Program-made: the position numbers and the translations under genes
In this document: positions 1 through 10,600 of the stretch, piece after piece
Layout of the letters: the number at the start of each line of letters is the position of its first letter
How positions within the stretch are numbered: position 1 is the first letter of the stretch
Source: Lumbricus terrestris
Taxonomy: Eukaryota; Annelida; Clitellata; Crassiclitellata; Lumbricidae
Length of the DNA stretch: 64,000 nucleotides
Reading direction: 5' to 3'
NCBI GenBank assembly: GCA_949752735.1
Contig: OX457036.1
Coordinates: 14,699,516-14,763,515 of the forward strand
Notes under the pieces: model-generated
Told to the model about the DNA's origin: nothing
Seen by the model: the letters and a program-made list of their open reading frames with translations, nothing else
Database searches by the model: none

Positions 1-1040
1 AGTATCATGAGAAGCTCGCTTAATCCAAATTTGGACTGTCATACCATACCAATAGTTGGCCACGAAAAGTAAAAGTGGATGACTTCAAGAAATGATATAT
101 GACGAAAAGGAATCTTTCACCAATGACAGTTCTATGTGTTCACAATACATGCGCAAATATAATCTTCATGAATTTCATAAACTACATATTTCACTTTTTT
201 GGTAAACTCCACAGATTAAGTTGTTGCTAAATGAATGCATTGTCTCAGTAACTGATATACAGAAAGCAAACAATATGGCAGCACCAGGTTGAGACAGAAT
301 AGAGCCCTGAGATCTATGTAAGTACTACAAAAGCAAATAATTTACACGATATCAAGTGAGTAAGCAAGGATCCATGAAAATGTATTTCAGTAGAAAATAT
401 TACATTTTATTAGGAACAACAAATGTACGACAACACAATATTTACAAACATCAGAAATTAACCATTAAACTGATTATACCAGGTTCTCTAATGCCAACCC
501 TAAAACTGACGCTAAAGAACCGATATTGGACCTATTTTATGCTTATCCGCCTTCCGAATGAAAGATGAACGCAACAAAAATAACAACAAAAGCATACCAA
601 CAGCGGTTTAACAATCCTTTCAACGGCACAGCAATACATTTGACCTCCACACAGAAGCACACTTTCACCAGTTGCGTCTGTGTACAAAAATCAGCCATTA
701 CATAACTGACATACCAACCCAGCGGTGCTTCGGGCATTCGCACACAGCCATTGCCTTTCATAATTCCAAAAGCCTGGCAGGGCATTACATAACTCGCTTC
801 ACACGAGTCGCTAACGCACTGCACAAGGCAGAGCGAAACTACATCGACACAATCAAGGAAACTCCTAGAACAGCGATTAGGACACGGACGGCAAACAAGC
901 AACAACCCGTCCTTTCAACAATGAGCATCGCATATACACGACCGATACCCAGCTAGCCTGCACTGTGGACATCCTCAAAAACACAATAAAATCCTATCAA
1001 ACCTCAAACAAAATTAATAAATATACGTTCAATCGTAAAT
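1..1040. other. No recognisable gene
   Basis: I see no convincing coding exon, RNA gene or repeat here. Short open frames on both strands between 540 and 960 overlap each other in antisense and resemble no family I recognise. Composition rises in GC toward the right. Confidence 0.5.
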
Positions 1041-1060
1041 GTGGCGATAATAATACGTCT

Positions 1061-1249
1061 TTATTTCGACTTAATTGTGTTTTCATGGTAAATAGCACCC
1101 ATGTTTGACATTACAAAGACGATGGCACAACCGACCATGACATGCCCTACTTCCACCGATGTACGTAACACCCACCTGGCGTAAAATTTCGCTGTCTTCG
1201 CAGGACGGAGGAGGACCGTAAAATCTCTGTACCCGTCCGAAAGCAACAA
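1061..1249 (-). CDS. Possible terminal exon of a small membrane protein
   Basis: A minus-strand open frame of about 60 codons ends in a TAA at 1061-1063. It contains one hydrophobic stretch (around VGHVMVGCAIVFVMSNMG) followed by a basic tail, as in small single-pass membrane or mitochondrial proteins. There is no ATG at the left end of the frame (the first possible start is TTG), so if real it is probably a terminal exon preceded by an intron, or it starts at an internal ATG. The stop codon overlaps an AATAAA on the same strand, implying a very short 3' UTR. The sequence on its 5' side is CpG-rich. I do not recognise the family. Confidence 0.3.
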   Translation of the reverse strand: MLLSDGYRDFTVLLRPAKTAKFYARWVLRTSVEVGHVMVGCAIVFVMSNMGAIYHENTIKSK

Positions 1250-1379
1250 TCGCCGACCCTAAACTCCGCCGAAGCGTTAATTCGGAAATTCGTCGGGATA
1301 CGACTCTTCCGGCCTATTCAGCCGTCTTGCGATTCAAATCTGCGCACATCGTATCACGTTCATCGTAATAGCACAGCGT

Positions 1380-1720
1380 CCACACAACACGGGCTGGGCG
1401 TATCAAAATGGCGCCTCCTCTGCTTCGATTTAAAATCTGCGTCGATCGACGTAAATTGTCGATCGGACGCTCGTCCGATTCGGTCAAAGCTTAAAGGTCA
1501 GACTGGTGAATAAATCCGATCGCCCAGAATAGAACTGGTACTTCCGATATTTACGAAACGATACAGACAAACGACGCGAAACGCGCAATTTTTCATCCAA
1601 GATGGCGACGTTCGTCCTTGCTCTCTTCTTTCCCGACGCGTCTGATGAACGTCGACTTTTGACCTAAAAACATCCAGCCAATCGCAGCGAGCTGTTTTGT
1701 CACGTGGTCAAATAACTAAG
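1380..1720. promoter_or_regulatory. CpG-rich, promoter-like stretch with YY1-type motif
   Basis: CpG dinucleotides are much denser here than in the surrounding AT-rich sequence. AAGATGGCG at 1599-1607 matches the YY1-type motif common near housekeeping transcription starts, and AAAATGGCG lies near 1408. It sits 5' of the minus-strand frame at 1061-1249, so a shared or bidirectional promoter is possible. No TATA element is convincing. Confidence 0.3.
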
Positions 1721-3060
1721 TCAACCTTTGGCCTAAAAACACCAACCAATCGAAGCCAGCCATAACATCCCGTGACTTATACAGTCATTTTGTATGATTA
1801 GTAAACAATTGAAAACTGAAAATTGCATTAAGTTGGGTACTATTGACGCGCTTATGTTATTAGTATTCAGTTAGTAGCCTATTGGTGTAAAATTGTATCG
1901 GCGTGTCCGTTAATTTCTTTACGCTCACAGCAGTTGCTGTCTTGCACCCACTTAGACAAGTGAATACGCTTCAAGGTCCAATTTGTTTGGGGTCCCATTA
2001 TAAATCGATTGATTGACAACCAGTCGTTTTGATGCCAGGCGGCAGATAGGTTTTCCCAAGTCCAGCTGCTGCTTTAGATTAAGCCAGTTTTCACCGTCAT
2101 TTTCACGTCGGTCAAGTAATTCTTACAGTTGCCCAATAAAAGCAGTGCATTGACCTTGTACAAAAGAGCATACGCCGTTTAGTCATAAGTCAAAGCTCCC
2201 ACAAAACGGCAATAAAATAGCACTTTATGCCACTCAGACGTAATTGGCTCAGGCGATTGCATGCCCCTGTCTAGCTTTTACTCTCAGCCTTGTAAAAATA
2301 GCTTTTACGTAAACTCGCTTTCATTCCACATCCGTTGCGATTTATCATTTTATTCGGTAGCGAGTAAATGTTATGATTTCGAAGTAGCGGATTTTGGCGC
2401 CTTTCGAGAAGCATTTGAATTAAGACTTTGAATCGACCGACGGATTATTATTAGGCCGATTCAAACTATAACGGCTATGATCTCTCTCGGTGTGTTTGTA
2501 TTGTTCTTTAGACCTGTCTCATTTTTAGCCTTTGGTCCTTATTCTTTAACACTACAAGCACCACGAGTGTTCCCACTTAACACGTTTAATCAGCTGCGTT
2601 GCAGCATTAGCATAGGCCTATCACAATGTTGGCCTGTTGATTCATACTGGTCTTTATATAGCGCCCTTAAAAGCTCCCAGACCGGTCACGACTATCGAAA
2701 AGAGACTTGAGCGACTTGTGAAACCCTGCCGAGTGGTCCGATGTTGTTACAAGACAGTAAAGAACGGAGTTTAAGTGGAAGGTCAATCTAAATGGAAGGG
2801 CTCACAGCCGTAAAGTTGTATATGTATATCGCCGTATAATAGCGAGCACGTGGATTTAGTTCTCTTCTGGAAGCAGAGATCTGAGGACACCGGCCGACAC
2901 GCTGCATCGTCGAACGCTGGCGGTAAAAATCATATATACAGATAATAATTATACACAGGGATGCCACTCTGATTTTAAAAAGGTCAGATCGAAAAACCTA
3001 GATCTAGGTGGACGAAAGAGAGAAATTCCGGTCACTGGGCAGAGCAGTCATCTTAGCCCT
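1721..3060. other. No recognisable gene
   Basis: No exon with paired splice sites, RNA gene or well-bounded repeat was recognised. The 77-codon frame at 2477-2710 has no family resemblance and looks like chance. Confidence 0.45.
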
Positions 3061-3292
3061 CCCCCAAGAACTTCCTACCAAATGACTAAAAAAATTTAAA
3101 TGGTCAACTTTTTCGGTCGGAAAATATATAGTAATTTTCATGGGATTTGAACTTGACGACTGAAACAGGTCATCAACTTTTTACGCCGACGCGAAAAAAT
3201 TATTGTCGGCGCCGCTCCTTCGATCTTCTGGACCAATTTTTTAGCCCCCCCCCCCCCCCAAAAAAAGGAAACCAAACTCCGCCCGTTGCCCT
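3060..3292. mobile_element. Fragment of hAT-like element
   Basis: It carries the AGTCAT/AAGGTCATCAACTTTTT motifs, a long C run and a right end AAACTCCGCCCGTTG. That end matches the terminus of the complete element at 43007-43132. The opposite terminus is not visible, so this is a truncated copy. Confidence 0.45.
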
Positions 3293-3564
3293 TAGTCTAA
3301 TTCTGAGCGACAGGCGCCACCTTAATTACGTACGTGTTCTTCTCCCTTGAAGAAAAGCAAGAGCTGCAAGCACTGCAGATAACCACTGAATTACAACATC
3401 CATCTATAGTTAATTTCGATGAATAATAGTTTAGGCTATTTATGCAATACGGCTGAAGAAACAGGATATACATCTTCTTACCCCGTAGTTTATACATCTA
3501 GGCCTATCAGTGCTATATTCAGAAATAGCACTGCAATATATGGCAGCTCTACGGTACATCCTAC

Positions 3565-3607
3565 GGTACCTCGACCCGGACCACCATGGACTACTCTTAC
3601 GGACAAC
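3565..3607 (+). repeat. Left part of interspersed repeat R, interrupted by hAT-like elements
   Basis: The stretch CTCGACCC...ACCATGGACTACTCTTACGGACAAC matches uninterrupted copies near 14640-14700 and, reversed, near 35470-35525. Here the repeat is broken exactly at CGGACAAC by the element starting at 3608. Confidence 0.6.
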
Positions 3608-3926
3608 CATAGGCGGAGACCTGCGCCGAGAATTGGGGGGGACGGAAAGACGCGAGATTTTCCGAAAATTTCTGACGACCGGCGAAATCTCGGAAAATTT
3701 TCTATTTTCGCCGCCAAAAAAGTTGATGACCTTTTTTTTTTTTTTTTTTTTTTTTTAGTCATCCGGCCAAATCTCGCCCAAATCCCGAAGAAATTTTCTA
3801 TTTTCGCCGCCAAAACAAGTCTTGACGCTCAAACATTGGGGGGGACAAATGCATGGGCCGTCCCCCCCAACACTTTTATTGGGGGGGACCGTCCCCCCCT
3901 GTCCCCCCCCTAGGTCTCCGCCACTG
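3608..3926. mobile_element. hAT-like MITE A
   Basis: The inverted termini are CATAGGCGGAGACCTG at the left and TAGGTCTCCGCCACTG at the right. They are flanked by perfect 8-bp duplications CGGACAAC (3600-3607 and 3927-3934). CA...TG ends with 8-bp duplications are typical of hAT-superfamily insertions. The interior is non-coding, with C/G runs and a long T run followed by TAGTCAT. Confidence 0.8.
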
Positions 3927-3939
3927 CGGACAACGTTAT

Positions 3940-4171
3940 CATGGGCGGAGACCTAGGGGGGATAGGGGGACGGTCCCCCCCAATGGAGGTGTTGGGGGGG
4001 GACGGCCCATGCATAACTTTTTTGGCGGCGGCGAAAATAAAAAAGGTCAACTTTTTTGGCGGCGGAAAAGATGTCAATTTTTCTGGGACACTCGATCAGC
4101 CATTCGTCCATCAGAAAATCTCGCGACTTTCCGTCCCCCCCCCCAAGTCTCGGCCCAGGTCTCCGCCTATG
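3940..4171. mobile_element. hAT-like MITE B
   Basis: The termini are CATGGGCGGAGACCTAG and, reversed, CAGGTCTCCGCCTATG. The interior resembles MITE A, with runs of G and C and TTTTTTGGCGGCGG motifs. The flanks do not match (AACGTTAT at left, CAGACAAC at right), so one side was rearranged or the insertion was compound. It starts 5 bp after the right duplication of MITE A. Confidence 0.65.
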
Positions 4172-4179
4172 CAGACAAC

Positions 4180-4290
4180 CATAGGCGTAGGAGACGGGGG
4201 TCCAGAGGGGGCAAATGCCCCCCCAAATTTCGGGCAAGTCTATTTTTTCGGGCAAGTAGACCCGGGAAAATATCAACAAACTTCTTGAAG
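4180..4290. mobile_element. Left-end fragment of hAT-like element C
   Basis: CATAGGCGTAGGAGAC starts immediately after CAGACAAC (4172-4179). Its reverse-complement counterpart CCTACGCCTATG ends at 14599 and is again followed by CAGACAAC. A right terminus for this copy is not visible. Confidence 0.45.
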
Positions 4291-4328
4291 TTCAACGTTC
4301 ATTAGTACTCACATTATCTCCCAGTTTC

Positions 4329-4757
4329 ATCTTGCCCGAATCGAGTTAGATATTAGCTCACAACAACTAACTATGGATGGCAGAAATTCCCGAAAAAGTT
4401 CTGAATTCACGGTAGAATTTTGTAAATAAGCTCAATGTCCAGAATCGCATGCAGCAAATTCAAGAGCCGAAATTTGCCCAAAAATCTTGCCCGAATCGAG
4501 TTAGATATTGACTCACAACCATTGATAGCAGAAATTCACGAAAAATTCTGAATTCACGGTAGCATTTTGTAAATAATGGCGAGAATCGAAACAAATTCAA
4601 GAGCCAAAATTTGCCCGAAAATCTTGCCCGAATCGAGTTAGATATTAGCTCACAACAACTAACTATGGATCGCAGAAATTCCCGAGAAAAGTTCTGAATT
4701 GACGGTAAATAATGGCTAGAGTTGCAGCAAATTCAAGAGTCGAAATTTGACCGAAAA
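4329..4757. repeat. Minisatellite, about 3 units of 137-154 bp
   Basis: Each unit begins ATCTTGCCCGAATCGAGTTA and ends near AAATTTGCCCGAAA, starting at about 4329, 4483 and 4620. The units differ by substitutions and small deletions, so the array is not recent. Confidence 0.85.
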
Positions 4758-4956
4758 TTGCGACTATTCGTGTCATTTGGGGAAATTCACAGCGTGCAAG
4801 CAAGGTGCAACAGAACACGGAACTCACTGCCTGAATGACATCGAAATTTCTACTGGTCATGAGGCAAAATAGTGTTGGAAATCAGGGTCATGGAGTTTAA
4901 TTTGAGTGACCGTCCCCGTGTCCGTCTGGGTATCTGTGTCTGCCTGCAATAGGCAT

Positions 4957-5105
4957 AGCCCATTTCTACCTAGCCCATTTCTACATAGCCCAGTTCTACC
5001 TAGCCTATTTCTACCTAGCCCATTTCTACATAGCCCAGTTCTACCTAGCCTATTTCTACCTAGCCCATTTCTACATAGCCCATTTCTACATAGCCCATTT
5101 CTACC
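4957..5105. repeat. 16-bp tandem repeat
   Basis: About nine units of TAGCCCATTTCTACAT/C run head to tail with A/C and C/T variants that alternate in blocks. The array abuts the candidate solo LTR. Confidence 0.9.
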
Positions 5106-6146
5106 TGAAAGGGGCGTGGCCTAGTGACGCATAAGTACGAGTGCGTGCGCAGGCACGGCAGTCAGTCGTTGAGTGAATCGTCGAGTAACAGTCAGCGATG
5201 GAGTCGTCGATCGAGCAGTCACGTCAAGGAACACAGTGATCGGAAGAAACAGTCAGTGAATCGCCGTGACACAGTGGAAAGACGAGTCGGTCGAGCGTTG
5301 CGGGATCGAATCGCGGTGCAGTCAGCAGGAGATCGTCTGAGGAGAAACGCTTTGGAGAGCAGGACGACGATTTGACGACGCTGCCGAAATTCAGCGCCTG
5401 CCGACGACGAAAGGCTTGGAGGCCTTTGCGGTGCAGCACTGTCGACTCGGGTTTGATTCTTGACCCGCGGTCGTGCCCTTCTGCAACCCGACGCCTACGG
5501 ACGACCGAAGGATCGGTGATCGTCGCTGTGCCACGACGGGCAGGATTCAACGCCGGATCTGCCAACGCTTCCGACCGGGTGAGCGCAGTGGTTCAGCTTC
5601 CGACGCCGACGACACTGAATCGGGTTCGAAACCCGACCCGCTTCACGGATTCTCTGCGTGCGCTGGCGAGGCAGCGGTGAACTACACGCCAACGACTGCT
5701 GATTCGACTCCGGACCTGCTGACGCTGCCGACTGGTGAGGACGGAAGGTTTGGCGACCTTCCGCATCTGACGACGATCGGGTTCGAAACCCGACCCGCTT
5801 CACGGACTCTCTGCGTGCGCTGGCGAGGCAGCGGTGATCTACAGGAAGACGACTCGGCGTCCTACAGTGACAATTGCGGTGAACAGTAGTGCAGTGGTTT
5901 GAGACGGTAGTGCTCCGAACATTGCTCCGAACATTGCTCCGAACATTTCTGGCGCTATAGAAGTCGAACGAATTGCAGTACGAGTTTTCTTCTTCTTTGA
6001 CGTCGTGAATAAATGAGTTTTAAGCCTGACGGGCTAGTCGTCAATCTTCAGTTGACGCCGGACTGCACAGACGGACGACTCCGACAGGACTAGGGTTTGG
6101 GGTTCGGTCCCTGGTGTTAATTGCCCAAACCTAGTGGTCCGCTACA
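5106..6146. mobile_element. Candidate solo LTR (about 1.04 kb)
   Basis: A GC-rich block in AT-rich surroundings runs from TGAAAGGGGCG to GGTCCGCTACA, giving TG...CA ends. An AATAAA lies at about 6007, as in an LTR R region on the plus strand. A 67-bp internal duplication (5619-5685 and 5776-5842) begins ATCGGGTTCGAAACCCGACC. The right end resembles the end of the gypsy LTR at 7445 (CCGCTACA). I found no target duplication and no neighbouring internal region, so a multi-copy GC-rich repeat of another kind is possible. Confidence 0.4.
5619..5842. repeat. Two 67-bp direct repeats with GGTTCGAAACC core
   Basis: The copies at 5619-5685 and 5776-5842 are almost identical. Each starts with a near-palindrome containing GGTTCGAAACC, which resembles a Pol III B box. 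No A box is evident upstream, so this is not called as an RNA gene. Confidence 0.85.
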
Positions 6147-6406
6147 ATAGACACGATAATCTTGCGATTATCAACATTGAACTTGCAGATCCTGGCCTGC
6201 TCTCTGAAAATTTACAATCTTTTCCTTCTTGTCAAGTGTGCGGGATCAGGGAGTTGTACTTGATGGCTCACTTATATTACGGGAAGGATAATAGCTTAAC
6301 TGAGCACATTTCCAAAAGCACACGTTCCTCTTATTTTCATTTAAGGTGTCTCATGATCTTTCGCTGTTCTGTCTCCACCCATTGGCTTCCTCTCCATGCT
6401 CTTAAT
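6147..6406. other. Short unique stretch
   Basis: Nothing recognisable lies between the candidate solo LTR and the gypsy element. Confidence 0.5.
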
Positions 6407-7445
6407 TGTCACTGCCATCAAAATCTAGGGTTTTAAATCTAGTTTTAATAGGGAACTTTATGCTCAGAGGCCTTTGGGTGATCAATATTAGAATGAGCTA
6501 GGACCTAAAACAAATGTAGCTGAGATTCGTTTAAAGATTATATTATAATAAAACAATATCAAACAGTAAAATACAATCAATAATCCTATCTACTTATTTG
6601 TGGCGTATTATCTAAGATATATTATAACTTGTTTCTTAACTTCCACGTTGGACTTCTCCAGCGTAGATGTAGAAGTTCTTCAGTTCGTATGGATTGGAAT
6701 GAAGGTTCGAAGAGGAAGGAAGGTCACCTTCTTCTTGTTTGCCGTCGTTTCCAATTCTCTTCTGTAGTTGCGTAGACGGAGAATGCTGTAGTTGGCACAG
6801 CACTCTGTAGTTTCGTCCGCCTCGTTGTGTCTCCACAAGCAACGGTAGCTTCTCGTCGCTTGCTCGTCTTGTAGTCGTTTCGCCCCTTTCTTCTGCCGTC
6901 GAACTCCAATCGCAATTGCAGCTCCGAATCGACCTTCTCCCGATGTCGAATCGCAGTTCACTCGCAAGTGTCACATCAAACTTCGCAAAGTTTCGTTCGA
7001 CACGCCCTGGTATCTCTGTTCCCAAGGACTTATAGTCTCACCAGTGGGACAGGCCGACAGCGTGTCGCCTTCCACACCCAATTCACCGTCAGATCTTCTG
7101 AATTACCGACGAGAACGCCACGTTTGACTAATGGCCGTTCTCGCTCAGAAATCTACGTCTTCTTCCTTCGCCATCTTTTCGCTGTCTAGCTTTATCGTCT
7201 GCCGTTGTTGCCGTCTGCTCAAGTTTGACGCTGCTTTCCGCCCTCCGTTGTATTTCAATAATTGATGTAGCGCGTATTCAAGAATTGTTATAGCGCTATT
7301 ATTATTATCTAACTTAATGCCACAAGTAATATTAATTATAATCTACAATACGCCACATATTGTCTAGCTTAATTCTTACCTATTTAATACTTATACAATG
7401 CATCATTTAATAGGTTTGTTTGATAAGAAGCATTCTACCGCTACA
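6407..7445 (-). repeat. 3' LTR of the gypsy element
   Basis: Read on the minus strand it runs from TGTAGCGGTAG to GGCAGTGACA, so it has TG...CA ends. It is collinear with 12798-13836 at an offset of 6391 without gaps. The roughly 129-codon frame inside it is repeated in the other LTR and is not a gene. Confidence 0.96.
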
Positions 7446-7460
7446 AATGCCCCTCCTTCA
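7446..7460 (-). promoter_or_regulatory. Polypurine tract
   Basis: The minus strand reads TGAAGGAGGGGCATT directly before the 3' LTR, as expected for the primer of plus-strand DNA synthesis. Confidence 0.75.
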
Positions 7461-7602
7461 AAAGACTGTTTACAGGCTTTAACAAACTCACCTACTTAAC
7501 AAACTAACCTAGTAAACTAATTCACTTACTATACACGACATGACAATTAATACACTTTACTCACTGGCTTACACTTCTTCATTTACTTTATCTCAACTTA
7601 TA

Positions 7603-10600
7603 CTACACAATCCCTCTACTTAAATAGTCGGACATAACATTTTCGGACCCTTTAATATATCTAATGTTAAAGGAATAGTTTTGGAGTGCCAAACTCCATC
7701 TCATCACCCTTGCATTTTTCATTCGACCCTCTTTCATATATTGCAATCCGCAATGGTCTGTCTCAATTGTAAATGTCTTTCCACAAAGATATCGGTCGAA
7801 CCTGCTTATACCCCACATGATTGCTAAGCACTCTCTCTCTTCCACAGAATATCTTCTCTCTCGCTCTAACAGCTTCCTGCTCGCATACGCTATGGGATGA
7901 TTCGTCCCCTCGTACTGCTGCATTATCACACATCCGATTCCACTCCCACTTGCATCAGTTTGTAGGATGAAATCCTTCTCTAAATTTGGAAGTCTCAGAA
8001 TTGGTTCTTTCGCCAATTCGTTCTTCAACTTTGTAAAACTATCTTCCAGCTCTTCATTCCATTCTACCATTCCAGGTGCTATCTTCTTCGTTAAGTCACT
8101 TAACGGTGCCATGATTTCCGCACAGTGTGGTATGAATTTTCGATAATAGTTTATCGCTCCAAGAAAACTCCTGACTTGTTTCTTTGTCTTTGGACGTGGC
8201 ATGTCTACTATTTTATCCACTGATTTCTCCTTTGGACTTATGTCATCCTTGTTCAACGTATGTCCCAAAAAGTCAATCTTTCCATATCCTATTGAACACT
8301 TCTTCGGCTTCAATGTCAAATTCGCTTGTCTCACTCTTTCGAAAAATATATCCAATGTCTTCAAATGTTCTCTCCATCCTTTATTATGCGCTAGAATGTC
8401 GTCGACATAACTTTCAAGATTTTCTGTTCCTTGAAGAATCTTCCTGATTAAACGGTTGTAACTTGACGCACTATTTATCAATCCAAAAGGCATCACATTG
8501 AACTTGTATATCCCATTGGCACATACAAATGTAGTGTAGTCTTTCGATTCTGGACTCATAGGGATCTGCCAATAACCCTTGCAGAAATCGAACTTGCTGT
8601 AGATTCTACTACCACTCAACTTATTAAAAATATCCTCATTTGTCATCATAGGCTCAGGATCAAATATTGTAAGCTTGTTCAGCTGTTTGTAATTGCAACA
8701 CAGCCTATTGCTTCCGTCTGATTTCTTGACAACCACCAGCGGTGCTGCATAAGCTGCCTCTGATCTTTCTATCACCTTATTGTCCAACATCGTCTGGATC
8801 TCCTTATCTATTTCTTTTTGCAAATGGTATGGTGTTGGATACGCTCTTTGTCTTACTGGTTCTTCACTCGTCAAATGTATTTCATGCTTTACTAAGTCTG
8901 TTCTCCCAGGCTTGTCTGTGAATATGTCTTCATATTTCTTCAGTAGTTTCCTCATTTCTCCTTTTTGTTCTTCATCCAAATCAGGATTTATATCCACATC
9001 TTCATAGGTCTCTGTTTGTTCACTTACATATAAATCCAATATTTCTTCTTCTTCATCTTCTCCCACTTTTCCGTCATATACTACTGCTGAAATGTACGCT
9101 ACGGTCTCGGCATCTTCTCTTTCGTGGTATTTCTTCAATATATTAATGTGATATGTCTTTATCTTTCCTTTCTCGATTTCAACTCTGTAATCATAGTCTC
9201 CAATCTTCTCTCTCACAACATATGGCCCTTGCCACTTTACTAACATCTTGTTCTTACAACTAGGCAATAGTAACAACACCTTATCACCTATTTCCAACTT
9301 CCTGTATCTCGCTTTCCTGTCATAATACTTCTTGTTTTTAGCGTTCGCTTTGTGTATCGCCTTCTGCGCCATATCACAAGTCTCCTCAATCCTTTCTCTC
9401 AAATCCTGCATATACGTATACACGTCCTTCACTTCTTCTTCCACTGTCTCATTGGTCCATAACTCCTTCAGGATCTGCACTGGTCCTCTACACGATCTAC
9501 CAAATATTAGTTCGAATGGTGTGAAACCGTGACTCTCATGTACTGTGTCTCTCAACGCAAACAGTAATGGAGCTATATAACGATCCCATTCTTTCGCTTG
9601 TTCACCAATCAACTTCCTCAACGTCGCTTTGATGGTTCCATTAAGCCGTTCTACACATCCATTGCCCATTGCATGATATGGACTCGTCATGGTGTGTTTT
9701 ATCAATAGCATCTTATTTACTTCAGCCATGAGTTCAGAAGTGAACTGGCTTCCACGATCAGTATGGATCTTCTGAGGCACTCCCATACGACAATAAAATC
9801 CGAACAAAGCTTCTGCAACTTCCTCAGTACCAATTCCTTTCAATGGAATAGCTTCCGGATACCTTAGACTCAAATCTATGATGGTCAATATGTATCGATA
9901 ACCCCTTGCAGACATAGGGTTAACTTCTCCGATTATGTCTATGCATATGTGTTTGAATGGTACATCTAATACAGGTAGATGACCCATAGGCGCCTTGTGG
10001 TTCACCTTCTTGTCAACTGATTTTTGACAAATATCACAACTCAACGCATATCTCCGTATATCTTGTCCTATTCCAGGCCAATAGAATTCATTTAGAATCT
10101 TATCATGTGTTTTCCTCATTCCTAAATGAGCCGATAACAATGAATTGTGTGCCACTGCTAACACTTTATCCCTCAATGGTTTAGGTACCATTAGTTGCCA
10201 TTTCACCTCATCCTTCTGTACTTCTTTGTATCTTTTATACAACAATCCCTTCTTTTTCACATATGGTTTATCTTCTATGTTGTCTTCGTTACCATCCCAT
10301 TCAATTGCTCTTTCCATTTGTTTCGACATAGTTTCATCTTGACTCTGCAACTCCTGTATCTCTTTTACTGACACATTCAAGTTCGGCATCTCCGCAACTT
10401 TCAATGGTTTGTATTTTGCTACCTTTTTAGCTTCTGCTCTAGTCTCCACAACTGCTACTGTCATTAATTTTTCATCTTGACTCCTCATCACATCGTCAGA
10501 AAATCTTACTGTTTTCTTTGCACCAATAGGTCTTTCTTCATGTTCTGTTTTTCTAATCAATATTCCTTTGTTTTCCACTTCAGTACATTTCTCAATTATT

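Noticed and set aside
3940..4171. Target duplication for MITE B
   Set aside because: The flanks AACGTTAT and CAGACAAC do not match, so no duplication is claimed although the termini are clear.
3419..4305. Pro/Arg/Gly-rich frames on both strands
   Set aside because: They translate the C/G runs of MITEs A and B; the termini and target duplications explain the sequence.
6636..7025. 129-codon minus-strand frame, repeated at 13027-13416
   Set aside because: It lies wholly inside the two LTRs, and its repetition simply reflects LTR identity. It has no family resemblance.
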